A stretch of 64,000 nucleotides of DNA from Isochrysis galbana (taxonomy: Eukaryota; Haptophyta; Isochrysidales; Isochrysidaceae). The notes under the pieces are model-generated. The model was not told where the DNA came from. It saw nothing but the letters and a program-made list of their open reading frames with translations, and searched no databases. Both the position numbers and the translations under genes were made by a program. This document shows, piece after piece, positions 1 through 9,439 of this stretch (position 1 is its first letter; each line of letters starts with the position of its first letter). The stretch lies in contig CM030933.1 in NCBI GenBank assembly GCA_018136815.1, positions 3,149,144-3,213,143 of the forward strand. Direction: 5' to 3'.

Positions 1-252
1 GAATTGGTCGAGGAGCTGACCGGTATCCGGTGTGATCTCAAGAGTGTGAAGCCCGAGGAGGCTGTGGCTTGTGGTGCGGCAATACAAGCGGCCATTCTTC
101 AGGGCGAAATGGAGCAATACGACGTCTTCACCACTCTTGAGGCAGCGCTCATCCGTGGTGTAATGGGAGACAAGGGTTCCCAACGAGAGCGCAAGCGAAA
201 GGCGGAGCGCGCTCGGGCGGGTGGTGGGAAGCGGGGCCGACGTCAAAAGTAG
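1..252 (+). CDS. HSP70-like protein, C-terminal end of the ATPase domain (partial)
   Basis: The frame is open from the first base and ends at a stop at 252, so only the last 83 residues are visible and the 5' part lies outside the window. The motif PEEAVACGAAIQAAILQGE is the hallmark end of the HSP70 nucleotide-binding domain (usual form PDEAVAYGAAIQAAIL). A full HSP70 would continue into a substrate-binding domain, but this protein stops about 45 residues later in a basic tail (RERKRKAERARAGGGKRGRR) that resembles a nuclear localisation signal. That architecture recalls short HSP70 relatives such as HSPA13, HSPA14 or Ssz, which lack a normal substrate-binding domain. Which subfamily it belongs to cannot be told from this fragment. 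Family assignment is firm, subfamily is inference. Confidence 0.75.
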   Translation, partial: ELVEELTGIRCDLKSVKPEEAVACGAAIQAAILQGEMEQYDVFTTLEAALIRGVMGDKGSQRERKRKAERARAGGGKRGRRQK

Positions 253-1240
253 AGCCACAATCCCCGCTACCTAGTATGCCCCTACCGAAAGGTGGCGTTC
301 CGTCGAATACGGGCGCTTACTCAGCCTGCTGTACTTAGCGTACAATCAAATTTGCAGCACTAGAAGAAACAGTGCTACTACTATGAGTAGTAGTATTGGA
401 CAAGCGACAAGCGAGCAAGGGCACCTGTGGTGGGTGGAGTGAAGCGCTGTGGTTGTGGTGTGGCTGGGTGTGAGTGGGAGATGAGATGTAACATGAGATG
501 TATGGCTCACTTGGAGCATGGAGGGTGAGCCATGGGGAGCCGAGGAAGCGTGCGGGGACGGGACAGATGGCATGGGCGCGCTCTCGGCCATCACGGGGCA
601 CTGCAGCACGAGGGCGGAGACGGGGAGCAAACAGAGGGGGCACAAGGGGCGCGCTCGAGCGATGGCGCAGAGCGTACTCGGGACACCGGAGGAAAACGTC
701 ACGCGCGGGGGAAAGAGAGCGACCGCGCGGGAAAGAAAATAGACAAAAGGGTGCCGAAAACTCAAGGAAGCACTCGGGGGAAGACGGGGAAGGGAAGGGA
801 GGGAGAGGGCTTCCGCGGGGGGGAGCCGGGGAGAGGAGAGGAGAGGTCGTTTGCCTTCGTTTGGTACCCCTCGTTTCTAGCCCGGTCACTCACTCATTTT
901 AACCACTATTTCCCACCTCCCCTGGGTGTCCAAGGATTCCTTAGGGTCCCCCCCTACCTGCCCCGCCAACTCCCTCCCCCCTCCGAACGACCCCCTCCCG
1001 CCCCACGAAGGGCAATGGCGTCGGTGAGGGACCCCCCTCCCTTCCCCCGCGCGTGGCGGGCTATTTTGGGAGATTGAGGCGGGCGCTCACGGGAGGGAAT
1101 CGGAATGGTGAATGTGGGGCGCATCACTATTAGAAACGCGGAGCTTCCGCGACGTCCGATCGCGCGCGATCGGCCGAAGAATGGCCTGGAGGTGGTGGCC
1201 ATGCAGAGCCTAGAGCTCTCGCGAGCAGGGTCAGGGTGGG
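253..1240. other. GC-rich intergenic stretch without a supported gene
   Basis: Overlapping open frames on both strands here are composition artefacts: arginine/glycine-rich on one strand, proline/serine-rich on the other, with no recognisable domain. The only structured element is the repeat block at 848-960, which recurs near 4150-4260. A short frame from 1107 to about 1260 beginning MVNVGRITIRNAELPRRP could be an exon but has no support. Confidence 0.5.
848..960 (+). repeat. Two-block repeat A-B, left copy
   Basis: Block A (around GTTTGGTACCCCTCGTTT) is followed by block B (CGGTCACTCAC, then TTTTAACCACTATTT, then GGGTGTCCAAGGATTCC). Both blocks recur at 4150-4260 as reverse complements, but in the order A' then B' on the plus strand instead of the B'A' order expected of a simple inverted repeat. 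The two copies bracket the hAT transposase and the cytochrome b561 exon. Confidence 0.7.
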
Positions 1241-1488
1241 GGGTCAAGGGTAGGTAGCACGCTGGTGCTCAAGGGTCGCACACACTCGTATTGACCCATC
1301 CTGGCACCCCGCCCTCCCGGAAGGCCGGAAGGCAGCTATTGCTATTGCTATTGCTCGCCCGTGGTATAGATAGTAAACATTGTAGCATGTATTGTAGTAT
1401 AGTATTATTACATAGGCTCGTACACATACACATCTACACACATCTCACGCCTCACACCTCAGCCACACGCTCACACATTAGCACGCGG

Positions 1489-3387
1489 TCATTCTTCGTT
1501 GCGGCGCGCATTGCGGTTGTAGCGCAACATCACAGACGCCTGCACTTGATCTGATAGAGAGCGGGCCCTTTCAGGACCAAACATACAGGTCATGAGAGAA
1601 AACACGCGCTCACATGCTGCCGAGTTGGGGCTGAGGCATAGGGCTATTCTAGCAGCTTGCGCCCAATGCGGAAAGTCGGTGTGGTTCGATGCCCACCATG
1701 CGAGCACATCGTGAGTGAATACCTTAACGTCTGCCTGGTCAATCATGGTGCCTTGGCAAGCCATCACATATGCTGAAAGCTCCCGATGAAGGCCGTCGCC
1801 AATGTTCGAGATGCTAGCCAAACAAGGCAAGGGCGCCAGCCGCTGCACCCAGAGTGCATCCACCTTACCACTTTGCACGAAGGATGGATTAAAGGCGCGG
1901 AGAAGGCCCGTGATCCGATGCTGCTCAGCACACGCATATGGCGATTGGCAGTTGTCAGTCAGACGATCCTCTAGATACTGAAAGGCGCCCTTAACTTTAT
2001 CCACAAGGGTGTGCCACTCAGCCAGCACTGTCACATCAATGGCACAACGTATCTCATGCTCATCCGTGACCACAAGTGTCGACCGATTCTCATACGTGAT
2101 GGTCCATGAGTTTGCTGAGAGAGCTGATACCTTACCTTTGAACCAATTGTGATAAGGAGCCTCATAGTACTCCCGGGTCGCCGTGCCAACGACGATAGCC
2201 TGCTTAGCCCTGAGCAACGCTGCAAGGTTGGGCAAGTCAGCTGCTTCCTTCCCAAGGCGGCGCCCCAACTCACGCAGTCGCTCCAGAGCGTCATAGACGA
2301 GTAAAATCTCGAGACCATCGCCCTCGAGCTTGTAAGTTGTAGTGCACAGAAACTCCATGTCCATGGCGAGAGCTAACTCGAGCTGCAACGCGTCGGTCTT
2401 GGTGGTGATGATAGTATGGAGAGCCCTGGAGGTTGAGTCGCCAATGCGGTCATCACGTAGCCGTTGGACGTACGCCGCGAGCTGTCCGAAATTCGCCGCG
2501 AGGTCTCTCATGATTTCCCACCGAGACCACCATCGCGTACGGGAGAAGCTCTTCATGCTCTTCCCGATCATGCTTTGCCAGATGAGCTTTGCTGCCTCCG
2601 TGTGCGAGACAAGACAAAGCCAGGGGACCAGAAACTCTTCGACCGTGTCCAGGGAAAGATGCTCGCCCGTGTGCTGTAACGTGTGCGAAGAGCACAATAG
2701 ATCAACGGCGTTCACGCACAAATTCTGGAGTTGGCGACAAGCCACGCCGTTGGTTGCGCAGCTGTCGCGAGAGATCCCAACGATGAGGTCCGTATTCAAC
2801 TGCAACTCTCGCATGAGAGTTGTCGAGAGCATCCGATAGAGTCCCATGCCGTCCATGTGCACAGCCGACGTCTTTAACGCCAATAGCCGCTTGCCGACGC
2901 ACGAGAAGTCCGCAGGAATGTAGCGGGCACAGATGTTGACTGCCTCGCCGAGCCTCGTCGTGCCATCGAATGTGATGCACAGGTATTGACCCGCCGTCTC
3001 AGACTTGAGAAGGTCCACCTCCATGGCCAAAATCTTCGGAATGAACGATTTGAGGTGGGAGCTGTCGGTCAACGGATGTCCGGCCAGCTCGAAGACCGGC
3101 CGCAGCTCATCAACCTTGGCTATGGCGATCCCACTGTACAAGAAGGCGTCGACCACTGTCCAGCGGAAGACCTGCGTCTCAGATTGCGTGGACCCCCCAG
3201 CCTCGTCCGGGTTCTCGTCGAAAAAGTCGTTGATAAACGCGTTGACAGCCGCGTTCTTCTCGTGCCGCTTGTGAAACGCCGCAACCTTGTTGATGTGCCT
3301 CTTGCTGTCCAGGTGGGTCTTCAAATTGTTGCACCGAATGGAGAGTAGTATTGTGTGAATGAAGGAGAAAGGAGAAAGAAGGAGCAA
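1489..3387 (-). CDS. hAT family transposase with C-terminal dimerisation region and a Tudor-like insert
   Basis: Cut-and-paste transposase, 632 aa without stops, so possibly functional. Visible in order: a C2H2-like half finger CNNLKTHLDSKRH (res. 19-31), which may have lost its first cysteines to an upstream exon; the first catalytic Asp in ITFDGTTRLGEA (D141); the second in SRDSCATNGVA (D208); CSSHTLQHTGEHL (res. 232-244) as the CxxH of hAT enzymes; the SRTRWWSRWEIM block (res. 282-293); and the C-terminal hAT region SPNSAACERVFSLM with the third acidic residue at E593. Between residues about 406 and 450 lies WFKGKVSALSANSWTITYEN followed by an acidic strand, which looks like a small Tudor/chromo-type beta barrel inserted in the helical domain. 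The first 18 residues are hydrophobic and may not be the true start. The fold and family are firm; the Tudor call is inference. Confidence 0.9.
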   Translation of the reverse strand: MLLLSPFSFIHTILLSIRCNNLKTHLDSKRHINKVAAFHKRHEKNAAVNAFINDFFDENPDEAGGSTQSETQVFRWTVVDAFLYSGIAIAKVDELRPVFELAGHPLTDSSHLKSFIPKILAMEVDLLKSETAGQYLCITFDGTTRLGEAVNICARYIPADFSCVGKRLLALKTSAVHMDGMGLYRMLSTTLMRELQLNTDLIVGISRDSCATNGVACRQLQNLCVNAVDLLCSSHTLQHTGEHLSLDTVEEFLVPWLCLVSHTEAAKLIWQSMIGKSMKSFSRTRWWSRWEIMRDLAANFGQLAAYVQRLRDDRIGDSTSRALHTIITTKTDALQLELALAMDMEFLCTTTYKLEGDGLEILLVYDALERLRELGRRLGKEAADLPNLAALLRAKQAIVVGTATREYYEAPYHNWFKGKVSALSANSWTITYENRSTLVVTDEHEIRCAIDVTVLAEWHTLVDKVKGAFQYLEDRLTDNCQSPYACAEQHRITGLLRAFNPSFVQSGKVDALWVQRLAPLPCLASISNIGDGLHRELSAYVMACQGTMIDQADVKVFTHDVLAWWASNHTDFPHWAQAARIALCLSPNSAACERVFSLMTCMFGPERARSLSDQVQASVMLRYNRNARRNEE

Positions 3388-3499
3388 AGACTACAAAGAC
3401 ATAGCCTCCTATCTCCTACTATGTATATATATACGATAGCGATAGCATATGCGGTGTGGCGCAGTAGGTAGGGGTCTAAGCGCTATTAAGCGAGAGATA

Positions 3500-3610
3500 T
3501 ATCCGGATATTTCATGAGATATTTGGGCCGATTTTCCGGATATATGGTGGATATTTCCAATGGATATTTGGGCGAGAAATCCTGGATATTTTGGCCTACC
3601 CCTACTCACC
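3500..3610. repeat. Subterminal GGATATTT repeats of the hAT element
   Basis: At least six variants of CCGGATATTT, GAGATATTT, TGGATATTT or CGGATATAT occur within about 100 bp, just upstream of the transposase start. hAT transposases are known to bind short subterminal repeats of this kind (for example in maize Ac), so these are likely transposase-binding sites. They are AT-rich islands in an otherwise GC-rich region. Confidence 0.55.
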
Positions 3611-3750
3611 GGCGGCCGGTGGATCCGTGTGCATCGCGTGGTGCAGGTGTGTTTATCCCTCCTAGCCCCCCCCCCCCCCCATCGGCCCTCCCTCCCACCC
3701 AAAAAGGGAGGAAACCCCAACAACGCACTCCCCCCCCCCCGCTCTCTCAG

Positions 3751-4104
3751 GGAAGCGGGCTTGCGGTGGCCGCCGCCGGCGTCGCGCTCGCCGTCGCGTC
3801 GGTGCCCCGAGGGCGCCACTTCTCGCACCCCCATCACACGCTCGGGATCGTCGCCTTCGCCCTCGCCCTGCTGCAGCCGCTCAACGCGCTCGTGCGCGGC
3901 ACGCCCGGCGCCCGCACCGCACGCCGCGCCGTGTGGCGGGTCGCGCACAAGGGGACGGGCTACGCCGTGCTCGGCGTGGGCGTCTACCAGGCCCTCTCGG
4001 GGCGCGCCCTCATGCCGAGCCAAGGCGACGCCGTTCTCGTCGCGTACGGGGTGCTCCTGGGCCTCTCCTTGGGGGTGCTCGCGGGGGGGCTCATGGTAGG
4101 GTGA
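3751..4104 (+). CDS. Cytochrome b561-domain protein, last exon (partial)
   Basis: An exon of about 117 codons preceded by a polypyrimidine tract and the acceptor CTCTCTCAG, ending in a stop at 4104. HPHHTLGIVAFALALLQPLN, then RAVWRVAHKGTGYAVLG, is the typical cytochrome b561 / ferric reductase membrane core. The histidines (HPHHT and AHKG) are in position to ligate haem, and there are about four hydrophobic segments. Plant DOMON-b561 proteins have the same H...LQ...R...W...H..GY pattern. Such proteins carry electrons from ascorbate across a membrane. No matching upstream exons are recognisable: the preceding 2.3 kb is the hAT transposon. The exon is either the remnant of a gene disrupted by the insertion, or its first exons lie further upstream and were missed. 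Confidence 0.6.
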   Translation, partial: GSGLAVAAAGVALAVASVPRGRHFSHPHHTLGIVAFALALLQPLNALVRGTPGARTARRAVWRVAHKGTGYAVLGVGVYQALSGRALMPSQGDAVLVAYGVLLGLSLGVLAGGLMVG

Positions 4105-4600
4105 GAGTCCCCACGGGAGGGGATTTCTTTTATACCGGCGCATCGCGTATTTGGAAACGAGGGGTACCAAATGAAGGCAAACGACCTGGGTCCCTGGGGA
4201 ATCCTTGGACACCCAGGAGGGATGGAAAATAGTGGTTAAAAAGCGTGAGTGACCGGCCTATGATAGGGGTCGACGGCCTGTTTTTTGGTCTCTGGTCTCC
4301 GGTGGTTCCCATCTCCGGATCTCAGGGGTTCGTTGTTCCTCTGTCCTCTGCCATGTGCATCTGCTGCGGCGCCGTGCGATGTGCGAGCATGTGCAAGGTG
4401 CAAGGGCAAGGAGTCTGGATGGGAAATACGGTTCTGAGGCCTGCAAATACAGCCAAATACATATTTATTTGGCCTCTGGCCAAATACGGTAAATACGTAT
4501 TTCCCATCTAGGGCAAGGAGAGCCCAAGAGCCCAAGCAAGCAAGGGCAAGCGGAAGGAGCGGCGGGGGCCTCGGCCCCTTAGAAGTTAGATTGGTTCCGT
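4105..4600. other. Intergenic region with repeat A'B' and AAATAC-rich segment
   Basis: Contains the inverted copy of the A and B blocks (about 4150-4260). At 4430-4510 there is a stretch with repeated AAATAC and its complement (CAAATACGGTAAATACGTAT, ending CCCATCTAGG). A related sequence (TAGATGGGAAATA, CCAAATACGGTAAATACAG) lies at 26190-26235 beside a LINE fragment, so this is a dispersed repeat. No gene is supported. Confidence 0.5.
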
Positions 4601-4629
4601 GCCCCCCCCCCCGCTTGACGTGGCCTCGC

Positions 4630-4633
<4 letters not shown>

Positions 4634-4673
<40 letters not shown>

Positions 4674-4915
4674 GTCCTCTCGCAGGGTCCGTACTTCGAA
4701 AGTCTTTCCTCTCTTTATAGTCTCTTTTCCCTCTCTTCCCTCCCCTTTTCTCTCCCTCTTGGCTCTCCACCCCTCCTCCCTCCCTCTCCCTCCCTCCCTC
4801 TCCCCTCTCCCCTCTTTCCCTCCGCCCCTTCCGCGTTCCGTCTCTCTCCCCCGCCTCCCTGCCCCCCCCCCCCCCCCGCGCGCCCCTCTCTCCCTCCCTC
4901 CCTCTCTGTCTCTCT
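4634..4915 (+). promoter_or_regulatory. CT-rich leader upstream of leucyl-tRNA synthetase
   Basis: A nearly pure pyrimidine tract, beginning with a (CT)n microsatellite and ending CTCTCTGTCTCTCT just before the ATG at 4916. Similar tracts precede the phosphatase, PGAM5-like and LisH/C-CAP genes in this window. It is probably 5' untranslated region or initiator sequence rather than a chance repeat; this is inferred from recurrence. Confidence 0.5.
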
Positions 4916-7900
4916 ATGGCTCCTCCTCCCCCTCCAAAGTCGACTGCGCGCCGCGACCTTCTGCATGAGCTTGAGGCTAAAGCACAGGCCAAGTGGGAGG
5001 CAGCGCGCGTGTTCGAGGAGGACGCACCCGAGGACGCTAGTGCACCCAAGTTCCTAGCCACCTTTCCGTATCCCTACATGAACGGCAGGCTCCATCTGGG
5101 CCATGCCTTCTCTGTCACCAAGGCGGAGTTTGCAACCGCCTTCCAGCGGCTGCAGGGCAAGAAGGCTCTCTTCCCGTTCGGCTTCCACTGCACAGGCATG
5201 CCGATCCAGGCGGCTGCGCACAAGCTCAAAAACGAGTACGCTACCTATGGCTCGCCGCTGCCAAACTTCCCCACCTCTCCTCCGGAGGTGGTCGAGAATG
5301 GGATCGACGCCGAGTTGGGGACTATCACGATTGGCTGGCGCAGACCGACCTCGACGGGAGGGAAGACCCTCGTCGAGTACGCGGTCCACGTGCGCGAGGG
5401 GCCGGCCAGTGCGCCATGGGTTGAGCGAGCGCGCCTGCCGGCCGCGGAGGCGGCCGAGGATGGCCAGTGCAGCCTCATGGTTGACGGGCTCAAGGTGGGT
5501 GAGCAGTATGCGTTCAAGGTAGTCACTGTGCTTGACGGCGCGGCGGGAGTTGAGAGCAAGTCGCTCTCCAAGTCTCCCGACGGCAAGAAGGACCTCAAAC
5601 TGATGGCTCCGGGTGGGAAGGAGCCCAAGGGCGGAGGTGGCAAGCCGGCCAAGGGCAAGCCGGCGAAGGTCGTTGCCAAGACGGGCGGCCTTATGCACCA
5701 GTGGGACATCTTGCGCTCAATGGACCTATCACCGCAGGAGATCCTGCCTTTCGTCGACCCTGTCTACTGGCTTGAATACTTCCCACCACTCGGCAAACAG
5801 GATTTGATGCGCTTTGGCCTCGGTGTCGACTGGCGCCGGACCTTCATCACGACCGACTACAACAAATACTACGACGCCTTTGTACGCTGGCAGTTCCTTA
5901 AGCTGCGCGAAGGTGGCTTCATTGACTTTGGCAAGCGGCCCTCCATCTTCTCTGAGGCCGACCAACAGCCATGCATGGACCACGATCGCGACAAAGGCGA
6001 AGGCGTTGGGCCGCAAGAGTATACAGCCATCAAGATGCGCATGCTCGACCCCTTCCCACCAGTGCTTCAATCCCTGCAAGGGAAGGAAGTCTACGCCCTT
6101 GCGGGCACGCTCCGCGCCGAGACGATGTGCGGCCAGACCAATGCGTGGATCCTGCCCGAAGGCGAGTACGGTGCCTTCGATGCGGGAGGCAACGTTGTCT
6201 ACCTATGCGCGGCACGCGCGGCACGCAACATGGGCTTCCAGGACATCTTCCCCAACTTTGGCACACCCAAACAGCTGCTCACCTTCTACGGTCGTGACCT
6301 GCTCGGCGCGGCTGTCAAGTCGCCGCTCACGAGCTACGAGCGTATCCACTTCCTGCCGCTCCTCACCATCTCCATGACTAAGGGCACTGCCATCGTAACC
6401 TCAGTGCCGTCGGACTCTCCTGACGACTATGCGGCGTGGATGGACATGAAAAACGAGAAGAAGAGGGACTTCTACTCGAAGCAGGTACCCGCGTGGACAG
6501 GCTTGTCGTTGCATTTGGACTGCTGTGCACTTCTGTTTGGTGTGCGCGCAACGAGACAGGCACGCCCTCACCTGACCGCGCGCTCCCCCGGCTGTTCTCT
6601 CAGATTGGCGTCGAAATCAAGGCTGAGTGGGTGGAGCCCTACGAGCTTATCCCTATCTTGACCACGCCGGACCTTGGCGACCTCTCGGCCAAGTTCATGT
6701 GCGAGAAGCTCGATATCAAGAGCCAAAAGGACGTCGAAAAGCTCAAGGAGGCGCACGACGTGTGCTACAACTCGGGCTTCCACAAGGGTATCATGACGGC
6801 GGGCCCATTCAAGGGCCTTAAGGTTGAGGACGCCAAGGTAAAGACCAAGAACTTGATGGTGACAGAAGGGCTCGCTCTCACATACCTCGAGCCCGAGGGC
6901 TTGGTCACGCCACGCTCGACTCCCGATGTAGAGTGCGTTGTGGCTCTCGTCGACCAGTGGTACCTCAAGTACGGTGAGGCTGAGTGGGCAGCCCGCGTCG
7001 GCGCGCACCTTGAAAAGTTGGAGTGCTACAACCCTGTGGTCCACAAGGCTTTTCGTGACGCGCTCGGATGGCTGAGCGACTGGGCGTGCTCGCGCTCCTT
7101 CGGTCTGGGCACTCGCATGCCTTGGGACACACAGTTTTTGATTGAGTCGCTTTCGGACTCCACCATCTACATGGCGTACTACACCGTCGCCCATGTTCTA
7201 CAAGGGAGCTCTATGTTTGGCGCGGATGCGGCGACCGCGCCGGTGAAGCCGGAGCAGTGCACCGAAGCCTTTTGGGACCATGTCTTTTTGGGCACGCCCT
7301 ACACTGAGGGCGCCATCAATGAAAATGTGCTCGCAAAGATGAGGCGCGAGTTCACTTATTGGTACCCGGTCGACCTGCGCGTCTCAGGCAAAGACCTGAT
7401 TCGAAACCACCTTACGATGTCCCTCTATAATCACGCCGCTATCTGGAAGGATGAGCCACAGATGTACCCGCGCTCCTTCTTCTGCAACGGCCACGTGCAG
7501 GTGATGACGGCAGCTTCCCCCCCCTTTTGCCCCCGCCCACCCCGGACCCCGAACCCCAATCCATTTTACCTTGCAAACACAAAGGCACACCTTAGTCGCT
7601 GCCAAGAGCGCGCGAGCCATCGGCTCTGGTCAGGCGGACAAGATGCACATGCTGCTTGGAGGCATGCTATCGCTGAACACACCTCACAAATACCGTTCGC
7701 CCCTCCCTTTCATGCACTAGGTTGATGCCGAGAAAATGTCGAAGTCGAAAGGCAACTTCATTAGCTTGGTGCAGGCATGCAACGAGTGGTGCGCCGACGC
7801 AACTCGCTTCGCGTGTGCTGATGCGGGTGACGGCATCCTCAATGCCAACTTCGACCGCGTAGTCGCTGATCGTACCATCCTCTCACTCACCACCGAACTC

Positions 7901-9043
7901 GAGTGGGCGAATGCGATCCTTGCCGGGACGGCCAAGGAATCGAGCTTACGTGCGTCTGGCAAGCCAGCCATTTGGCTCGATGCGTGGTTCGACAACGAAA
8001 TGACGCGAGTCCATGCCGCCGCAACTGAGGCTTACGAGGCGATGCGCTACCGTGATGCCCTAAAGCACGCGTGGTACGGGATGCTGGATGCGCGCGATCG
8101 GTACCGGACGGGTTCGGCCGAGAGCGGCCTCGACCCGACGTTGATCCGTAAGTGGATCACCTGGCTTGCCATCATGATCACTCCCATCTGCCCGCACTGG
8201 GCGGAGGAAATTTGGTCGGGGACGCTCAAGCAGGAAGGCTGCGTCGTTCGCGCACGCTGGCCTACCCCGTCAATGCCGATGGACAACACTCTCTCCTCGG
8301 CCGGCGCGTACCTCTTCCGCGTCTCGCACATGCTCTCCGCCTCACTGCTGAATCATGAGAAGCGGGCAGCCAAGGGCAAGGGGGGTAAGGGAGGCGCCGG
8401 GGCTGCCACTCAGCCCCGCCCGAATCAAATGAATGTCTATATCGCCAACAAGTTTCCCGAATGGAAGGAGCTTGTGCTCGAGATCCTGTCGCGCCACTAC
8501 GACAAAGAGGAGGGTAGCGTGAGCGATGCGGCGCTCAAGGAGATTGCGGCGAGTGAGAAGATCAAGGCGTTCGGCAAAGGCAAGCTACCTGCACAGTTCG
8601 CCGCCATGATGCGTGAGGAGGCCAAGGCCAACGGCGTCGAGGCGCTCGCACTTCGCATGTCTTTCGATGAGGCTGATATCCTTACGCGCAACTTGGCCTA
8701 TCTGCACTCGACGCTCGCCTCTGTTGGCGTCAAGGCGATCCACATCTACACTGAAGCGCATGGCGATGCTATTCCAAATGCCGAGACCTTTTCCTTTGCC
8801 GCTCCCGGTGCTCCCAGCGTCGAGCTCTTCCACTCGGATGAGATGCGCACCGTCGCGCCTCCGCTAGCCTCCTCCTCTACCGCCTCCCTTTCGCAACCCA
8901 AGCTGAGCATGATGGATTATTTGGAAAAGCACAACGTTGCTGGCGTGCTGAATGAGATGGTTAACCAACTGGGCGCCAAGCAGCCGGACGATCCCTTCAA
9001 GTACCTCTCGGAGGAACTGGCCAAGCGTTCAAAGACGCATTAA
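4916..9043 (+). CDS. LARS1: Leucyl-tRNA synthetase, cytosolic type, with fibronectin-III-like insert
   Basis: Charges tRNA-Leu with leucine. Three exons: 4916-6484, 6604-7500, 7721-9043, all joined in phase 0 through GT-AG introns of 119 and 220 bp, giving 1262 aa (human enzyme about 1176). Visible in order: class I signature HLGH (res. 60-63), FGFHCTGMPI, the editing (CP1) region with GTAIVTSVPSDSPDDY, VVALVDQWYLKYGE, the block ACSRSFGLGTRMPWD followed by IESLSDSTIYMAYYTVAH, WYPVDLRVSGKDLI, KMSKS (res. 827-831) and the eukaryote-type C-terminal extension. The absence of bacterial features and the match to human LARS1 along its length identify the eukaryotic cytosolic enzyme. No targeting peptide is evident. 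Residues about 122-220, placed after the HIGH-containing region, form an extra domain that reads as fibronectin type III, followed by a GK-rich linker. The start is the first ATG after the CT leader and gives a normal N-terminus. Confidence 0.95.
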
Positions 9044-9293
9044 AAGCCTGCGAGCAAGCCCAAGCTTGCTAGGATTGCTAGCCAGCTAAGATTGCTCGAT
9101 GCATGATGCATGATGAAGGTCTCGAAATGAAGCATGGGCTTTGAGGCCTACAATTGATGTTCCTGAGTGACGAACGGTGATGCGGGCATGGCCTGTGTAC
9201 TCCCAGCTCCCAATCAAATCAATGCGCCATCTACAACCGAGATTTCTTCGATGATCTTCTAGGACGACAATATAATATAAATATTAATTAATT
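9044..9293. other. Downstream region of leucyl-tRNA synthetase
   Basis: Non-coding sequence holding short repeats such as TGCTAGGATTGCTAG and GCATGATGCATGATG, then an AT-rich segment (TATAATATAAATATTAATTA) directly before a dispersed repeat. It probably contains the 3' untranslated region; no polyadenylation signal could be assigned. Confidence 0.4.
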
Positions 9294-9425
9294 AATGTTG
9301 TATCCTAGCCAACCCCACTAGCTAATTGGACACAACTTTTCAGTCCCGGAATCCCGCCATGCCTGACTAGCCAGGTGCCCGAGTGATACCGGGGGGAGGG
9401 CACTGCCTCCTCCCCTTGATATTTG
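9294..9425 (+). repeat. Dispersed repeat Q, copy 1
   Basis: Starts TATCCTAGCCAACCCCACTA and continues through ATTGGACACAACTTTTC, CCCGGAATCCCGCCATGCC and GAGTGATACCGGGGGG. A copy in the same orientation, differing at only a few positions, lies at 34143-34275. Both copies are followed by the AACTAAGT-palindrome repeat. Confidence 0.8.
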
Positions 9426-9439
9426 CTCTCCCCTCCACC

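Larger units (their letters stand above)
1489..3610 (-). mobile_element. hAT-superfamily DNA transposon
   Basis: The element is defined by an uninterrupted hAT transposase on the minus strand and by a cluster of GGATATTT-like repeats upstream of it. On the minus strand the 5' end probably begins near 3608 with TAGGGGTAGGCCAAAATATC, which resembles hAT terminal inverted repeats. I did not find a convincing matching repeat or an 8-bp target duplication on the other side. A weak candidate is AAGGGTAGG near 1246. The left boundary is therefore unknown and only the coding region plus right end are given. Confidence 0.6.

Noticed and set aside
335-1077. Several overlapping open frames on both strands
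   Set aside because: Frames on both strands of GC-rich DNA with only proline, arginine, serine and glycine bias, no domain and no splice support.
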